A program made the translations under genes and the position numbers. From Cyathus striatus (taxonomy: Eukaryota; Basidiomycota; Agaricomycetes; Agaricales; Nidulariaceae): a stretch of DNA of 64,000 nucleotides. Below, piece after piece: positions 1 to 11,838 of the stretch (its first letter is position 1; the number at the start of each line of letters is the position of its first letter). The notes below the pieces were generated by a model. That model saw only the letters and a list, made by a program, of their open reading frames with translations. It was not told where the DNA came from and made no database searches. The DNA is taken from contig JAOVFP010000008.1 in assembly GCA_025738555.1 (NCBI GenBank), forward strand, positions 4,588,001-4,652,000. Reading direction: 5' to 3'.

Positions 1-87
1 GTCAAGCTGCGGATAATAATAACGATCAAGATAAGATGAATGCGAGCGAGTGGAGTAAGTAGCTATATCACAATAGCCACGGACTTG

Positions 88-1475
88 TTAATAACCCCCG
101 CGCGACGACCATTTCCGTGGGTCAACGCTATCCCCACTATGACCATGTGTGGAATGATGTGAACTCGAATGATGTGAATGCGAGTGGTGTGAATGAGAAT
201 GCGATGTGTGAGAGCGGGGTGCCTCTGTAGGTGCTCCAGACAAGAAAGGTTCTGACATCGTGATAGCACCTTCGTAGCGCAGATCATCTAAACCACCATC
301 TCCTTGCACGGAGACGGCAAACGACTGATGGGAAGCACCAGCAGTCGAGGACTGGCGGTTGGTTTGGCGCATTGATTGCCTTTTATTTTGGAACCTACAA
401 CTCACCAGAATAATGAATACATGGTGCAGGTAGATGTAAAAAAGACCAACCAAATCTGAACGCTACGGGGCGTCATGTCTAGCTGTTTTGCGAGTGCGGC
501 TCGCTCTTCCGTAGATGGAAACGCTGTCCTGGCATATGTCTCATTAAGCACTTTCAACTGAGCCGCATCAGCGCGCTTTCGCTTTTTCTTAATAGTTGGC
601 TCTTCTGTAGAAGTAGGCGAAATTGGAGGTGGTGTATAGCTCTGAGGGGCGATCTGAGTAGAGTTTCCACCCCTCCCGAACGGAGAAGATGCCCGGGGCT
701 CGTTCCGAGGTGGATCTATGTCGTCGAACAGATTATGGTGGCCGTGAGGGTTCAGCGGCATATGTCCCTGCCCGGGTAAGTGATAGGGGTAGTCGTGGCC
801 TTGACCAGACGAATAGGGGACGTATGCAGAAGGGTACGATGCTGTTGGGGAGCGAATTGTACCACCGGGATATCCTCCGACTGAAGACACTGCGGTATAG
901 GATGGCTGCTGCCAACGCTCGTTTGCCATAGCTGAGTTGGTGGCTAAAGGAGGCAACCTTCTTGAATCCGCTGGATTAGATGGTATGGGTGGAGGTGATC
1001 TAGAGGGATAAGTGGTATATGATTGTTGATTAGAGTACCGATCGTGAGTTTCATAGTTAGGAAATGAAGGCGTTAGCTGAGGCGCTATTAATCAAATGAA
1101 GTGTTGTCGATCAGGGAAATAGTTAATAAATTGAAAAAAGAAAGTAGCGATTTACAGTTGCCAGATGGCCATTGGCCGTAAAAAGCTTGAGTGAGCTCAT
1201 ATCTACCTGGAGATGAGCGAGGTTGCGTGTATTGGCTAGAATACGTTGAGGGAACTATACACGATAAATAGCAAATTGAGTGTTGCAGCTTAGACACTAC
1301 ATAAACATAACAGACCTGGAAAACGTGAGGTTGGAAAAGCTGAAGAAATAGGAGGGAGCACAGTTCGCCCACCCTGTCCCTGAAAAAAAACACTGCCTTG
1401 GGTATCCCCCGGCGAGCTTCTACGTGACTTCGCCACATTACCGGTATAGTACCGATCTTTGTTTGAGCTCGACAT
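88..1475 (-). CDS. Homeodomain transcription factor
   Basis: Nuclear DNA-binding regulator. Four exons (1316-1475, 1156-1254, 451-1084, 88-394) sum to 1200 bases, giving 399 residues. The homeodomain starts after a basic KKKRKR run near base 590 and ends with the recognition helix VQIWFQNKRQ. The 56-base intron 395-450 splits the Trp codon of that helix, and removing it restores WFQNKR exactly. The N-terminal half is rich in Pro, Ser, Tyr and Gln. The tail is a His/Ser-rich tract (about 150-235) that looks disordered. Start chosen at MSSSNKDRYY, the first Met of the open exon. Homeodomain factors control fruiting-body development in mushrooms, but I cannot match this one to a named gene. It is not an obvious HD1 or HD2 mating-type protein, because no partner gene lies beside it. 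Confidence 0.88.
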
Positions 1476-3024
1476 ATTAGTGAAAAAGATAGTAATAGAA
1501 AGAGAGGAGAAAGGAAATATTAATGGGGCGAAGGAAATGAGAGAAGGAATGCAGCAGGAATTTAAATATGCAGACGAGAGTATAGGTGTGCAGGTGCCTC
1601 CAGGCTTTCAGCTTTGATCCCCGCTGTCGCGTCTGGTCCGAACGTCAAGAAAACGAGGACGCGCGCATGCACAGAAAGGCGATGGTAGTGCACGAGGTAG
1701 GGTGGAGGACCAGGGATACGAGGGTCGACAAGGGTTGAGCCACGAGTTTTTGTTAGAGGCAGGCAACAAGCGCAGATTTAGCGCGTAGAGAGAGAGGTAT
1801 AGCTGAAGAGAGAAGTAAGATGGGTTGAAGGAAGGAATGGGCTTGCGGCAAAGCTTATTGTTGAGTTGTTGTGGTTGATTTGAACCAGGAAGACAAGGTA
1901 CAACCCGCAAGCTTTACGGGCGTGCAAGGAAAAAAACGAGCCACCCTGCCGGGGCTAGAAATTTCTGACCAAGTGTGCAAATGGAGGAGTGTGGCTATTG
2001 AGCACGCGCAATTTGGGATGTTATTTTATGTCGTATGAAAACCTCGTGGAATTGAAGGTGCAAACGAGTCAGAGATTTTTCAAGATCGTATCTGGCCAAG
2101 GATCCTAGTCGGGCACTCATCTTCCCACCATTGACACCATAGAGAGTGGGCTGGTAGAAAGGATGCTGGCATGCAGCTGTTCGCCTTCCAGGGCCTGCCG
2201 TGATGATTGGTGTTTAGGACCATCTGCAGCAAAAGAATATCTGGAGCTTAGAAGGGTGTGAGTAAGTGATCGGTGCTTCTTCGCTTCGGACGGAAGCAAA
2301 TGAAGGCAACGTTGCAATGAATCTCGATAAAGGGGAAGACTTCCTGGAAAAGGGACTCGAGCTTCTCGAAACGCGTTTGGTTTCAACTTCAAGTAGTACG
2401 TCGAGATCTTACTCAAGTCAATTTCGTGAGAGGTGGCAAGGAAGACGATTCTATGTTGGCAGCGAGCCCCGATTTCTTCGAGGTTGCGCTGAGCAATACA
2501 TGAAGAAGCCATGAGGCCAGGGTGGAGAAGCTGATTGGAGAAGGCAGGGAGCGAGATGTGGCAGAACGGAAGTAAACGAATGGCATAGTTGCCGATAATG
2601 GATAAGATAATGCGTGGAGGAACTGGCAGATGGCCTGAGCCAAAACATCTAATTAGATAACAAGTGTTAATAGTAGACAACTGACAGCAGCAGTGCTAAT
2701 GTTTAGATAGGAGCCTCGCCGTTAATGATTATGGAAGCCATAATTAGTTAATATTCAACGCTAACGGTACTTGGGCCAAACAAACACACATAGAGCTATT
2801 CTTGTGCGATGATCACATTGCGCTAATCACACTCATCACTCATCATGCGTAGGTAGCTACACCAGACCAGAATACTTCTTCCCACTACATTGTCTGAGCT
2901 CGACCAATCCAGCATATTTCTGAGTCCTAGTCTACTGTTTTACTAGCTACAGAACAGAGTACTTACCACTACCATTGCTGTCAGTTCATAGCTTTCCATT
3001 TGTTGCCCCAGGAACATCCTGTCT
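1476..3024. other. Intergenic region, divergent promoters
   Basis: This gap lies between the divergent homeodomain and NDR kinase genes and should hold both 5' leaders and promoters. The part next to the homeodomain start is purine-rich on the plus strand. A minus-strand frame of 187 codons (2117-2680) is open but has no recognisable domain or coding bias, so I do not call a gene. Confidence 0.5.
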
Positions 3025-6000
3025 ATGCCACCAACTCGCAGGCCTCTTCCAACCCCACCGGGTCCTCCCCCTAATCAATACTATTTTCCAACTTCTTCGT
3101 CTATCCATTCTTTTAACCATCCTTATTTTGCGCATTACCCTTATCCCCCCAGTGCATCTGCCTTCCCAGTGCTACACCATGAACTATACGATGAAGACCC
3201 AGTGACCAGTCCTCTTCCCCGGGAACACTCCTTCACAAGGGATTCTATGATCTTCTGGCTATGATTCCTACCCCTTCTCCTTCTCGGCTTATCTGGGGAA
3301 GCACTCCCCAGGCGCCGGCGAGTCCAGAGCCTGTCATTGCTGGTCCACGGTATGAAGACCAGCCTGCCATACTTAACCAGGGGGTCAGGCCAATGCCTAA
3401 GAAAGGCCGAAGAGTCAGTAAAGATATGGTCTCTAGACCGACCGGCTTTGTGTACGTTCTACTGATATAAAAATGTTGGTTCGGTATCTCCTGCTGATTC
3501 ATCTAGCCACCTCGTTCATGCCTCAGATGCTGATCAACTAGAAGCGCTCCTCACTAGATGGGGTCCGGACGGAGTAGGAAAGCTCGGTGGTCGGTCTTTT
3601 TCTATCCTTGCCACCGACTTCTCTGATCTGGTGTCACAGATCCTGCTTGGGCAAGCCCCATTAAGAATCGTGTAAGAAAGGAGAACCAGGCAAAGGCCAT
3701 CAATGAAGTTGTGAACGCTTTCAAGCCTTTGCAAACTAGTCGCCTGGACAGTCCCACGTTTGGTCAACTGCATGTTGTAAACGGCATGAGCACCAATACT
3801 TCTTCAACCCTCACGACAGCCGCACGAGAAAATGTGAACGTTACCAACTTTGCCGAGGGACTTCCCGCACGACCACCGAATACCACGATTCGTTGGGGAG
3901 GTGGCCTTCGATCACATCCGGAAGTTCAGGAACACGATGACCAAGAGGCGATGTCTGAGCATAAGGATCACACATTGCCACCACTGCCCGTTAAGCCATT
4001 GATGCCCCCGAGAGTAATTACTCCCTCCTTGGCGACTTTGGAGAAGGCAGTGGCTGCAAGGATTTACTTCGAAAATTTGTATTTCCCGCTTTTTCGGCAC
4101 CCTCCGTCGAGAGAACAGCGGAGAGCGGCAATGGAAAAGGATATGGCTGATATGCAGCTCACAGAATCACAGAAGGAGTTACTCAGAACTCGATGGAGAA
4201 AGAACGAAACTGACTACTTGCGAGAAAAGAGGCGAAAGGTCGATGTTAGCGCCTTCGTCAAGTTGAAAACGATTGGACATGGTCTGTTAGATTGTGTCAC
4301 GGTTTCTATCATGACTTACCCCTTCCTTTCGCTGGTTGTCAGGTGCTTTTGGCGTCGTGTCTCTAGTCAAAGAGAAAGCTTCTGGAAATCTGTATGCCAT
4401 GAAACAGGTATGTATGTAAACGGTATTTTTCGTGATAAACCGACGAACTCGGTCGCTAGTTACGGAAAGTAGATATGCTGCGTAAAGGGCAAGAAGGACA
4501 TGTCCGTGCTGAACGTGACGTTCTTAAATCAGCATCTCTGGTCAACTCACCGGGTGGGGCCGAGTGGATTGTACGACTTCACTACAGCTTTCAAGATCGA
4601 GATCACCTTTATCTGGTGCGTATATCAGTCCTCGTCTAATATTGCGTGGGATATCATTCATATCGATTTCATTTCGTTTTCATTACTTCTCCTTTTATTT
4701 TATTGACAGGTTCTGGAGTACATGGGCGGTGGTGATCTTCTTAATCTTTTGATTGAAAGAGATGTCTTTGAAGAAGATTTTACCAGGTTCTACGTCGCTG
4801 AGGTATGGCAACGCCATTGCATCGCTTATCACATTATTCATAATTTGTCAACTCTGTCAATGTAGATGATTCTCGCTATTGAGTCCTGTCATAAGCATGG
4901 ATTCATTCATCGCGATATCAAGCCAGACGTGCGTTCTCCCCCTGAGAATGACTTGAATCTAATTACAGAAACCCTTGCTTTCATAGAATTTTCTGTTTGA
5001 TCCAGAAGGTCATATAAAATTAAGCGATTTCGGTTTGGCGTTCGTATTAGCCTCAACTTCTCTATATTTTTCTCATAACAAAATTTCTTTAGAACTGATC
5101 TACATTGGGCTCATGACACATCCTGTTCGAACTTGTTTTCTTTTTCTCAGAGAACTTCTCTAATGCACAAATAGATTACGAGTATCAACGCTCACAGTTA
5201 CTTCACAAGCATGGAATTGACCTTGACGACGGAAACGGTTTAGGTGATGGTAAAAAGACTAAGCGTATGGACTCAAAGCAAGTTGAGCTTTTAATGGGAG
5301 GAGGAGAAGGTCAAGGCGGAATTTTTACTTGGCGAGAAAAGCACAGACGAAAGGTCTTACACACCTGATTTATTGATGCGGAACGCGCTGAATTATCTGT
5401 TATGTTTTAGCTTGCTTACTCTGTGTGAGTTATTCTCTTTGTATACTAGAAACTGAATATTAACGATAGCATCTAACTTCAAGCTGTGGGACCAATTCTT
5501 ACAGTAGGTAACATGTCATGCGGTTTTTCATACCCTTCACATTTGTTACGCCCAGTGTCACCAGAAGTTATTCGAGGTCACGGCTACTCATATTCTTGTG
5601 ACTGGTGGAGTCTCGGTGTTATCATGTTCGAGTGTTTATATGGGTAGGTAACAATTGAGATCAAATTGAGATTTGATGTTCATATCATTCTACATACAGC
5701 TTCCCTCCATTTGTCAGCAACTCGGTAGGCTGACAGTTGGTGTTCATTCACAATTTACCACCACTCATAGTTACTCTCTAGCGTCACATTACTAGACAGA
5801 AGATTCTAAACTGGAAGCAAAGCCTGAAATTTCCTGCTCGTCCTCACGTTTCACATGAAGGAATTAGCCTTATGCAACAGCTTCTTTGCGAAGCAGAAGA
5901 TAGGCTCGGCTCTATGGCTTCCTCATCAGCATCTCGGCCTAACTCCTTAGTTGTTCAAGCACGGCAGAGTGCCTTTATCCGGACAGATGCGAGCAAGAGT

Positions 6001-6522
6001 ATTGACGGCGCGGAATTAATCAAGGTATTATCGAATCTTTTTGGCTATCCAATGCTGCAACTTTTATACAGAATCATACATGGTTCAAAGGAATTGATTG
6101 GCTAAACATACATCGCTATCCTGCTCCGTACAAACCTGAACTCCATAGTCCAGATGATACTAGACATTTCGATTCCGATATTCCAGCGGAGGTATGAACA
6201 TATCTGCACGTGGCTTGTTCCGGAGCTAAATTGACATTAGCCACTCGCCCCTGCGAATGGTGCTGCCGCTGATTCTACTCGTGATCCGTTACTCCGCAGT
6301 AAGCATGGAGCAGAGATTATGAATGTCCGGAAGGCACTGGCATTCGCTGGTTTCACTCATAAGAGCCCTCGAAGTATTGAATACTTGAGAGCAGACCTTG
6401 CATTTGAGCCTTCCACTCCTAATCCTATAGGAAATGAAACAGGAAAAGGAACGGTTAGGGGTCGTCTAACAAAGCGAGATGACGCACGCGAAGTTGGCAG
6501 GGGCCGGGCGATCTCGATGTAA
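3025..6522 (+). CDS. NDR/LATS-family AGC serine/threonine protein kinase
   Basis: AGC kinase of the NDR/LATS group, which acts with Mob co-activators in morphogenesis or mitotic-exit signalling. About a dozen short exons. The N-terminus is Pro-rich (start [13 protein letters not shown]). An NTR/Mob-binding-like helix follows ([18 protein letters not shown], about 4040-4090), then [15 protein letters not shown] and, after splicing, [11 protein letters not shown] as the Gly-rich loop. Catalytic loop HRDIKPDNF (about 4905-5000) and [15 protein letters not shown] are intact. An NDR-type insert after DFG runs to [23 protein letters not shown] reads SPE ([11 protein letters not shown]). The C-terminus has [10 protein letters not shown], the DDTRHFD segment and a hydrophobic-motif-like FAGFTHKS. 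Subfamily (Cbk1/Orb6 or Dbf2/Sid2) is unclear because features of both appear. Splicing between 3160 and 3260 and at 3480-3520 is uncertain. Confidence 0.9.
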
Positions 6523-6728
6523 ATTATAACCCGTGCCTTGATCGATCGAATTGTTTATTTAATGATACATACTGTGATCTCTCGCTACATGAATCGTGCT
6601 CCGACATATTTTAAGAGGTACAATAAGGTAATAAGAAGTGACATACGACATAAATATTCAGATTATTAGGTAATGATAGAGCTAGGAAGTGCTTGATTTA
6701 TCACGAGAAAACCAAGAGAAAGCGACGA

Positions 6729-8074
6729 TTACTTTGGATATCTCCGTGTGCGTTTCTCCGGGTGTTCTTGATCATATTGGTCTCTGGTTAATGACACGCT
6801 ACGACTACGTTGCGTTGAACTTGTACTTGATATTGAAGGACTACTATCCCGGCGACGATGGTACCAATGTGAAGATGCAATAGAATGCGAAGTGAAGCCC
6901 GAGGTTGAAGTGATGGGTTGTTGTAAATCTGGTGTCACATTTCGCTGTCGGCTTTCTTCGTCGCTTTGTGGCTCCTTTCCTTTAACAAGGTTCGGAGTAT
7001 GAACGCGAGCATGCCGACGCATGTTGCTAAGTACGCTGAAGCTTCGTCCACAGTTTTCAACTGGACAGACAAAGGCTGAAACGGCACCATCAATAACTTA
7101 TATTAGCGATAAAAGATAACACTGACGCTTTTCTCCAGTATGGCTGTTTAAATGTATCTTGTAACCGAAATTAGCAAGTGAAACTAAAACCGTAGTGGAT
7201 ATATACCTTTAGGCTACTTGGGCGGGTAAAGCCTTTGCCACAATAGCTACACTCATATTTACTGGTACTTGCTACCGCATCTTCAGGGTTACCGACATTG
7301 GATGTTTCATTTCTGGTATCGGCGTATTGACTCCGGTATTCTCCAAGTTCTTGTTTGAGGTGCATTCCGTGTCCACCCCCAGGAAAATCCCATGAAAACG
7401 AAGGAGGACCTATCAGAGATGTTCCACCGGGCGCGTTGGTAGGATAAGACAGCTGTCGAGAGTTCGGCTGATTGTGCAAATGGTCTGGATGACTCATATT
7501 TCTTGTATAAACGGTACTCCATTCAGGCTGGTTGTAAACCTCTTCACTGTATGATGCGGAACGTTGCAGTATGCTGCGTCTAGGGTCAGTATGTCGAAAG
7601 AGTGGTTGTTCGTCATGGCTACGACGTGTAGTATAATCTGGCGTGAAATGTCGGTCGTCGGACTCGCGTGCATGAGAAGAAAAATGGGGAGGATCTTGGT
7701 AATAATTATCGGAAGCCCAGGTACGATGTATAAGCGTTGCAGGAGGCTAGAAGAGAAAATAAGAAAGATAAGTGAAAGACCATTTAATAGGATATACCAC
7801 TGCATGCCTGATGTATGTGTCTAGTTAATGGAGGCTGTGATGAAGGATAGGCATCGGAGGAGTGTTCGGTAACGTGCAATCTGGCGAGGGTAAGCGGAGG
7901 GGAATTGTGGGAAGCGGGAGAGGACTGGGAGAGCTCGTCTAGATAAAGAGAAGTGTCAAATGGGAAGATAAATAGAAAGTGGCACGGGAGCGGACCTCGG
8001 AATAGGTGACGGATGGGTGGAAGAACGGGTCGGGAGGTATGTTGAGCGTTATCTGGTAGTGGTGGTAGTGACAT
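6729..8074 (-). CDS. C2H2 zinc-finger transcription factor
   Basis: Five exons (7996-8074, 7808-7938, 7207-7746, 7127-7157, 6729-7075) sum to 1128 bases, giving 375 residues. Two classical fingers lie in the C-terminal half: CSYCGKGFTRPSSLKIHLNSH, spread over two exons, then CPVENCGRSFSVLSNMRR ending HARVH. The linker HTGEKPF is complete only after splicing. The N-terminal 250 residues are low-complexity and probably regulatory. The tail after finger 2 is Ser/Arg-rich with KRTRRYPK at the end, a possible nuclear localisation signal. Frame requires intron 7747-7807 to use a GC donor (CAG|GCATG). The nearest GT donors would break the frame. I recognise the finger pair as a common fungal type but cannot assign a named orthologue. 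Confidence 0.85.
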
Positions 8075-8646
8075 GGGTGTGATAAAGGATGGACATGCGA
8101 CACAAGTACATCATCAGTCAGGTACCTATATAGCGACAAAAGGTGGAAATATAAGTGTGACGGGTGATATAGTAGTGGGTGAGTGAGGGCTTGAATGAAT
8201 GTTTGGCTGTCATGGGCTTGATTAGTTTCCAGGCGTGTCGTCGAGGAAGCTAGTGGCGATGCGGGCGACAGACAGGCAGGTATATAACGGGTGTCGATGC
8301 CCCTCACTCGCTGGAATGTACCGCATTCTGTTGCTGCAGACTTGTGGATGGCTGGAAGACAATCTAAGACATTGCGTTGATGCCGGTTTCTGGGCAGATC
8401 TGAGATTGCGCTTAGCTCTGGAGCATTCGAATTTCCCTGGCAACTGGTGGCAAAACAATACAATAATGATAAAGCACACGGATTCAGAGCAAAGAACGCA
8501 AAATGAATCGGACATGGTCGAAGCTAACAGGCAAGTCACTCACTCTTGCAACTCTAAACGTCTAAACACTGTCACAGCCCGCTTATGTAATTAAATTGCC
8601 AACGGCTAAACCATTCCCACGGCCCACGGCCCACTGATCGTTGCAT
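8075..8646. other. Intergenic region between C2H2 factor and BolA gene
   Basis: This is the 5' flank of the C2H2 factor and the 3' flank of the BolA gene, both on the minus strand. Overlapping open frames of 100-175 codons on both strands (8222-8594 and 7939-8463) have no domain and mirror each other, so I treat the stretch as promoter and 5' leader. No other element seen. Confidence 0.4.
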
Positions 8647-9211
8647 CTACTCGTCCGCAGCAGCAATCTCGGCCTCGGTACCAGTCTTTGTCTTTAGCGA
8701 CAACGCGTGAAGCCCCTGCTCAAACTCTTTTGCCAGTGCCGAGTATATCATACGGTGCCGCTGCATCGTGTTCTGCGTCGCGGCCCGCAAATCGTCAGCT
8801 CACACATCCTGCTCGTTAATCACTTTGCGCGCCCGCACCTTTCCCTCAAAGCGATCCGAGACAACTTGTATAGAGAAGTCTTTCGCAAACAATGTCAATA
8901 CCCAACCCATATTTACTGCAAGTCAACATACGTGTTTCGCCATTATTTGTCTCGGTACGCATCGGGGCATGATGTCGATGTTGCCAGGAGTCGTTGGTAA
9001 TGCTGATGGAACTTGGCTCCAAGAGTGCGACGAGCTATGTTTGCGGAGACGATGGTCAGGTAACAGAGCGGCAGCACAGCAGAGCGAAACGTAGCACTTT
9101 ATGACGGATCGATTGTTCAACGGGACCCGGAGTTGCAGAGTTAGATGTCATGAGAAGGCGGCTTGTGGGAGCAGGCGAAATGAACGCTCTCCTCAACGTT
9201 GGCAAGAGCAT
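8647..9211 (-). CDS. BolA-like iron-sulfur protein, probably mitochondrial
   Basis: BolA-family protein. In eukaryotes such proteins pair with monothiol glutaredoxins to handle [2Fe-2S] clusters. Four exons (9098-9211, 8932-9034, 8839-8879, 8647-8772) sum to 384 bases, giving 127 residues, the usual size. Seen after splicing: GPVEQSIRHKLVALLEPSS, SITNDSWQHRHHA, THFSIQVVSDRFEGK, then MQRHRMIYSALAKEF and GLHALSLKTKT with the conserved C-terminal His. The upstream ATG at 9211 adds 20 residues (MLLPTLRRAFISPAPTSRLL), basic and hydrophobic with no acids, typical of a mitochondrial presequence. A second in-frame Met at 9151 could give a cytosolic form. The presequence favours the Bol1/Bol3 group over cytosolic Bol2. 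It is divergent from the next gene, with 158 bases between the starts. Confidence 0.9.
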
Positions 9212-9278
9212 CGACTTGGTACGAGGAATGCAGAGTACAAATGTAAATTATAATTGCGTAATAATTTCGATGGTTTTG

Positions 9279-9286
9279 TGACGTCA
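9279..9286. promoter_or_regulatory. Perfect CRE-type palindrome in divergent promoter
   Basis: TGACGTCA, the ATF/CREB bZIP site, lies in the 158-base gap between the starts of the BolA gene (9211, minus) and the 461-residue protein gene (9370, plus). An 8-base perfect match can occur by chance, but the short shared promoter makes a regulatory role plausible. Confidence 0.45.
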
Positions 9287-9369
9287 CGCGAGTTGTGACA
9301 TTTGATCGCGTCTCGGTTACTTACCGTAACCCGTCTACTCAGTGGTGCTCACTTCCGCACTCGCCCAAC

Positions 9370-10905
9370 ATGTCTTTACCCCAGGAACTTGAAATGGGCT
9401 ATCATCAACGCGCCCTCGTCGACAGCTGCTTCGAAGAAGGCCAGTATGAGGCTGCTATTTCTGTTCTTGAGCAGCTCCGCTCTCCCATATACAGGCCGTC
9501 ACAGTGAGTCACCACTATTTTCCCTGTAACTTCTCCTCATCCAAACAAGTGCCCACCTTTGCCAGCTCATCTACATCTCTCTTCAACCAATTCCTGTCGC
9601 CACCGATGAGAAACAGAAACTGCTCGAATCTCCAACCAAAATTGTGCAGCAGAGGCCATCATATGCTCCATCAGCAGATGCTATCTCAGCTGCACGTCGT
9701 TTACTAATGTCTCTCGTCACCACCAATTCGCCTCAAGCTCTAGGCGAGGCCTTACCGCACTACTCACAAGCGCCCGCCCCTCGTATGGTTACCTTTGAAG
9801 AAGATGTAGCCACCTCTCTTATCGGGAAGCAAGCTTTATGTATCACGAGAGCGAAGAACTGTTGGGATCTAATCTCAGAAGGCTTCATCACCCGAACATC
9901 ACAGGTTTATTCATCCCCCAAAAAGCGTCGTGAAACACTTCACGAGGAGCTGTCGTCTGGCGATGAGATGCCTGTTGGAGAGAACGCGTGGCCTATATTT
10001 GAGTGGCTTCTCTGTTTATTTGAACGGGACGAACAATTGACAGAAAGCTGCGGTTTGCGTGAGTCTGTTATGTACGAGTCTGTTAGGTAGACTATACTAA
10101 CATGTCTAGTGCACCATTCGCCGTTGCTTATCGACCAAATTCCTCCTCCAAGAGCAGGGTCTACGACCCGATGGGATACTTCATCTCCTCTGCGAATTGT
10201 ATTCTTTTGCTTGGAACAGAGCGAGCTGAGACGACGTGTTATGGGAGCTCGTTTGTTGACGTTGGTTCGTCAAATCTCGTTGCATGATCTCGTTGTATTT
10301 AATGGGCATTTATGTAGCTGATTAATCTCGGCAACGCACGTCATTTGGACCTCCAGCTATTCGTTGGCTCTGTTCAAAGCCGTCTTTCGACTTCGGGGGA
10401 CGAGGTGTGGTCCTCTATATTATCTAATCTTATACCTTCTCCAAGCGTGCATCGGTTCAAAGTTTCTTTATTCCAGAAGATAATCAATGAAAGCATAACT
10501 AAAGGTACCGACACACTTCCGAGAACAACTCGCCCTCGCCCTCGTGCGCAACCTAAGAGCGCTCTTGCCTTGGATGTAAATAACTCAAAGACAGAGGAAT
10601 CCAAAGCAATAAATAGCAATTCAATTTCGACTCAGACACACATGCCTTCCACGCTTGGATTTGACGAATTCAATCATATTCTTACATCTGACATTTCCCA
10701 AGTTTCAGATACCACCAGATCACTGTTGTTAAGGCTAAAGTTTGAGCTGTTTATGTCCTATGGTTACTTACAGCGGATTGATAACACATCTGAATGGACT
10801 ACAGTGCATAGCAATGGGAGGATAGAAAGTTTACTTGAAAATGCATTTGGAAATGTCGATGGGGGAGATGCGTATATAAAAATACTTCGCACTGTCGTAA
10901 TTTAA
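9370..10905 (+). CDS. Conserved-looking hypothetical protein, 461 residues
   Basis: Not recognised. Four exons (9370-9503, 9550-10058, 10110-10264, 10318-10905) sum to 1386 bases with clean GT-AG introns of 46-53 bases, so the gene is well supported. The start is MSLPQELEMGYHQRALVD, with a helical, TPR-like opening (CFEEGQYEAAISVLEQL). The middle is helix-rich (WPIFEWLLCLFERDEQL and RIVFFCLEQSELRRRVMGA). A basic Pro/Arg stretch (TTRPRPRAQPKSA) precedes the C-terminal helices. No signal peptide or membrane segment is seen. A helical-repeat scaffold is an inference only. The stop is three bases from the stop of the convergent CREG-like gene. Confidence 0.78.
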
Positions 10906-10908
10906 GTA

Positions 10909-11838
10909 TCACAACGAAACTGGGAATTGGTTCCACTCCATGATTCCTGATTTCTCTTCTTCATCCATTCCATCTGTGCGCGCTTTCTGATATAAGTCCA
11001 AAGGTACAAATCCAATGTAGTGAGCGCTATAGCAACCCTGAGTCATATGAAAAGACAGTTTAAAACAAGATCTTACCCTCCAAATCCACCGACAAAGTAA
11101 ATTCGCTAAATACAGGAAGTTCAGATTGATTGAAGGATAAGTTTATGCCTATATAGTCGCCAACCTGAGGATCAAACCGAGCCCAGTAAGACTATAAGCC
11201 AGCGTTAAGTGCTCATAATCAGCAATAATATATGATCTACGAACAAATGTGCTGCATCATCGTCATCCGGAAGCCACCACTTTGCGTCAGGGTGTTTCTC
11301 AAGGTAACACTGTTTTATTAAGTGTAAGTCAGAGATAGCACTCGTGTTTGTGAATACAGTTATATTTCCAATGAGCGAGACACGAGGACGGCTGGCAGCA
11401 GGCACTTCAGAAGTAACTGAGATAGACGCAGATTGCCGGGAAGAATAGAGCACGTTCTTGCTATGTCTTGAAATTGGAAGGAACAACAAGGTTAGCGAAC
11501 CATTTTGATAGCAGCTGCAGTTTAAGATATGATGTTAAATGTTTTCCCCGAAGCCACTATATTAATGACGGGATTTAACCTTGCATAATATTCTTGCATG
11601 GAAAAAGGTTGGCCTGCTAAATCGGCGTCATTCGAAGGAAACACAGTAGCCATCGTCCCTATAGACGTGGAGGAATAATCTATGAGCTTCCGAGCGATGA
11701 GGGCTTTGCGGGATTCCATTAACGTCCAATGCTGCAGTACATTATCGTCATACCTGCATCATTTACAGTTTCATATCCAGTTACTGACAGGATGAAAATA
11801 GAAAAGAGTTGAACTAGCGATAAGATTCCAGATAGCAT
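10909..11838 (-). CDS. CREG-like secreted protein with FMN-binding split-barrel fold
   Basis: Member of the CREG/pyridoxamine-phosphate-oxidase-like split-barrel group (Pfam Pyrid_oxidase_2 type). Such proteins are secreted or vesicular glycoproteins with no firm enzyme activity. Six exons (11754-11838, 11580-11703, 11241-11514, 11165-11191, 11077-11105, 10909-11026) sum to 657 bases, giving 218 residues. A signal peptide is seen (MLSGILSLVQLFSIFILSVTG). Family landmarks are IGTMATVFP, GSLTLLFLPISRHSKNV, ASRPRVSLIGNIT, HPDAKWW and, joined across three introns, YWARFDPQRIYFVGGFGGAH followed by YIGFVPLDLYQ. Exons of 27 and 29 bases make it easy to mis-annotate. It is convergent with the upstream plus-strand gene, so the transcripts must overlap. 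Confidence 0.86.

Noticed and set aside
2117..2680. 187-codon minus-strand frame between the homeodomain and kinase genes
   Set aside because: No domain, no splice support and no coding-like composition; it lies in the divergent promoter.
8222..8594. Overlapping frames on both strands, 105-119 codons
   Set aside because: Mirror frames in the promoter of the C2H2 gene; no domain or splice context.
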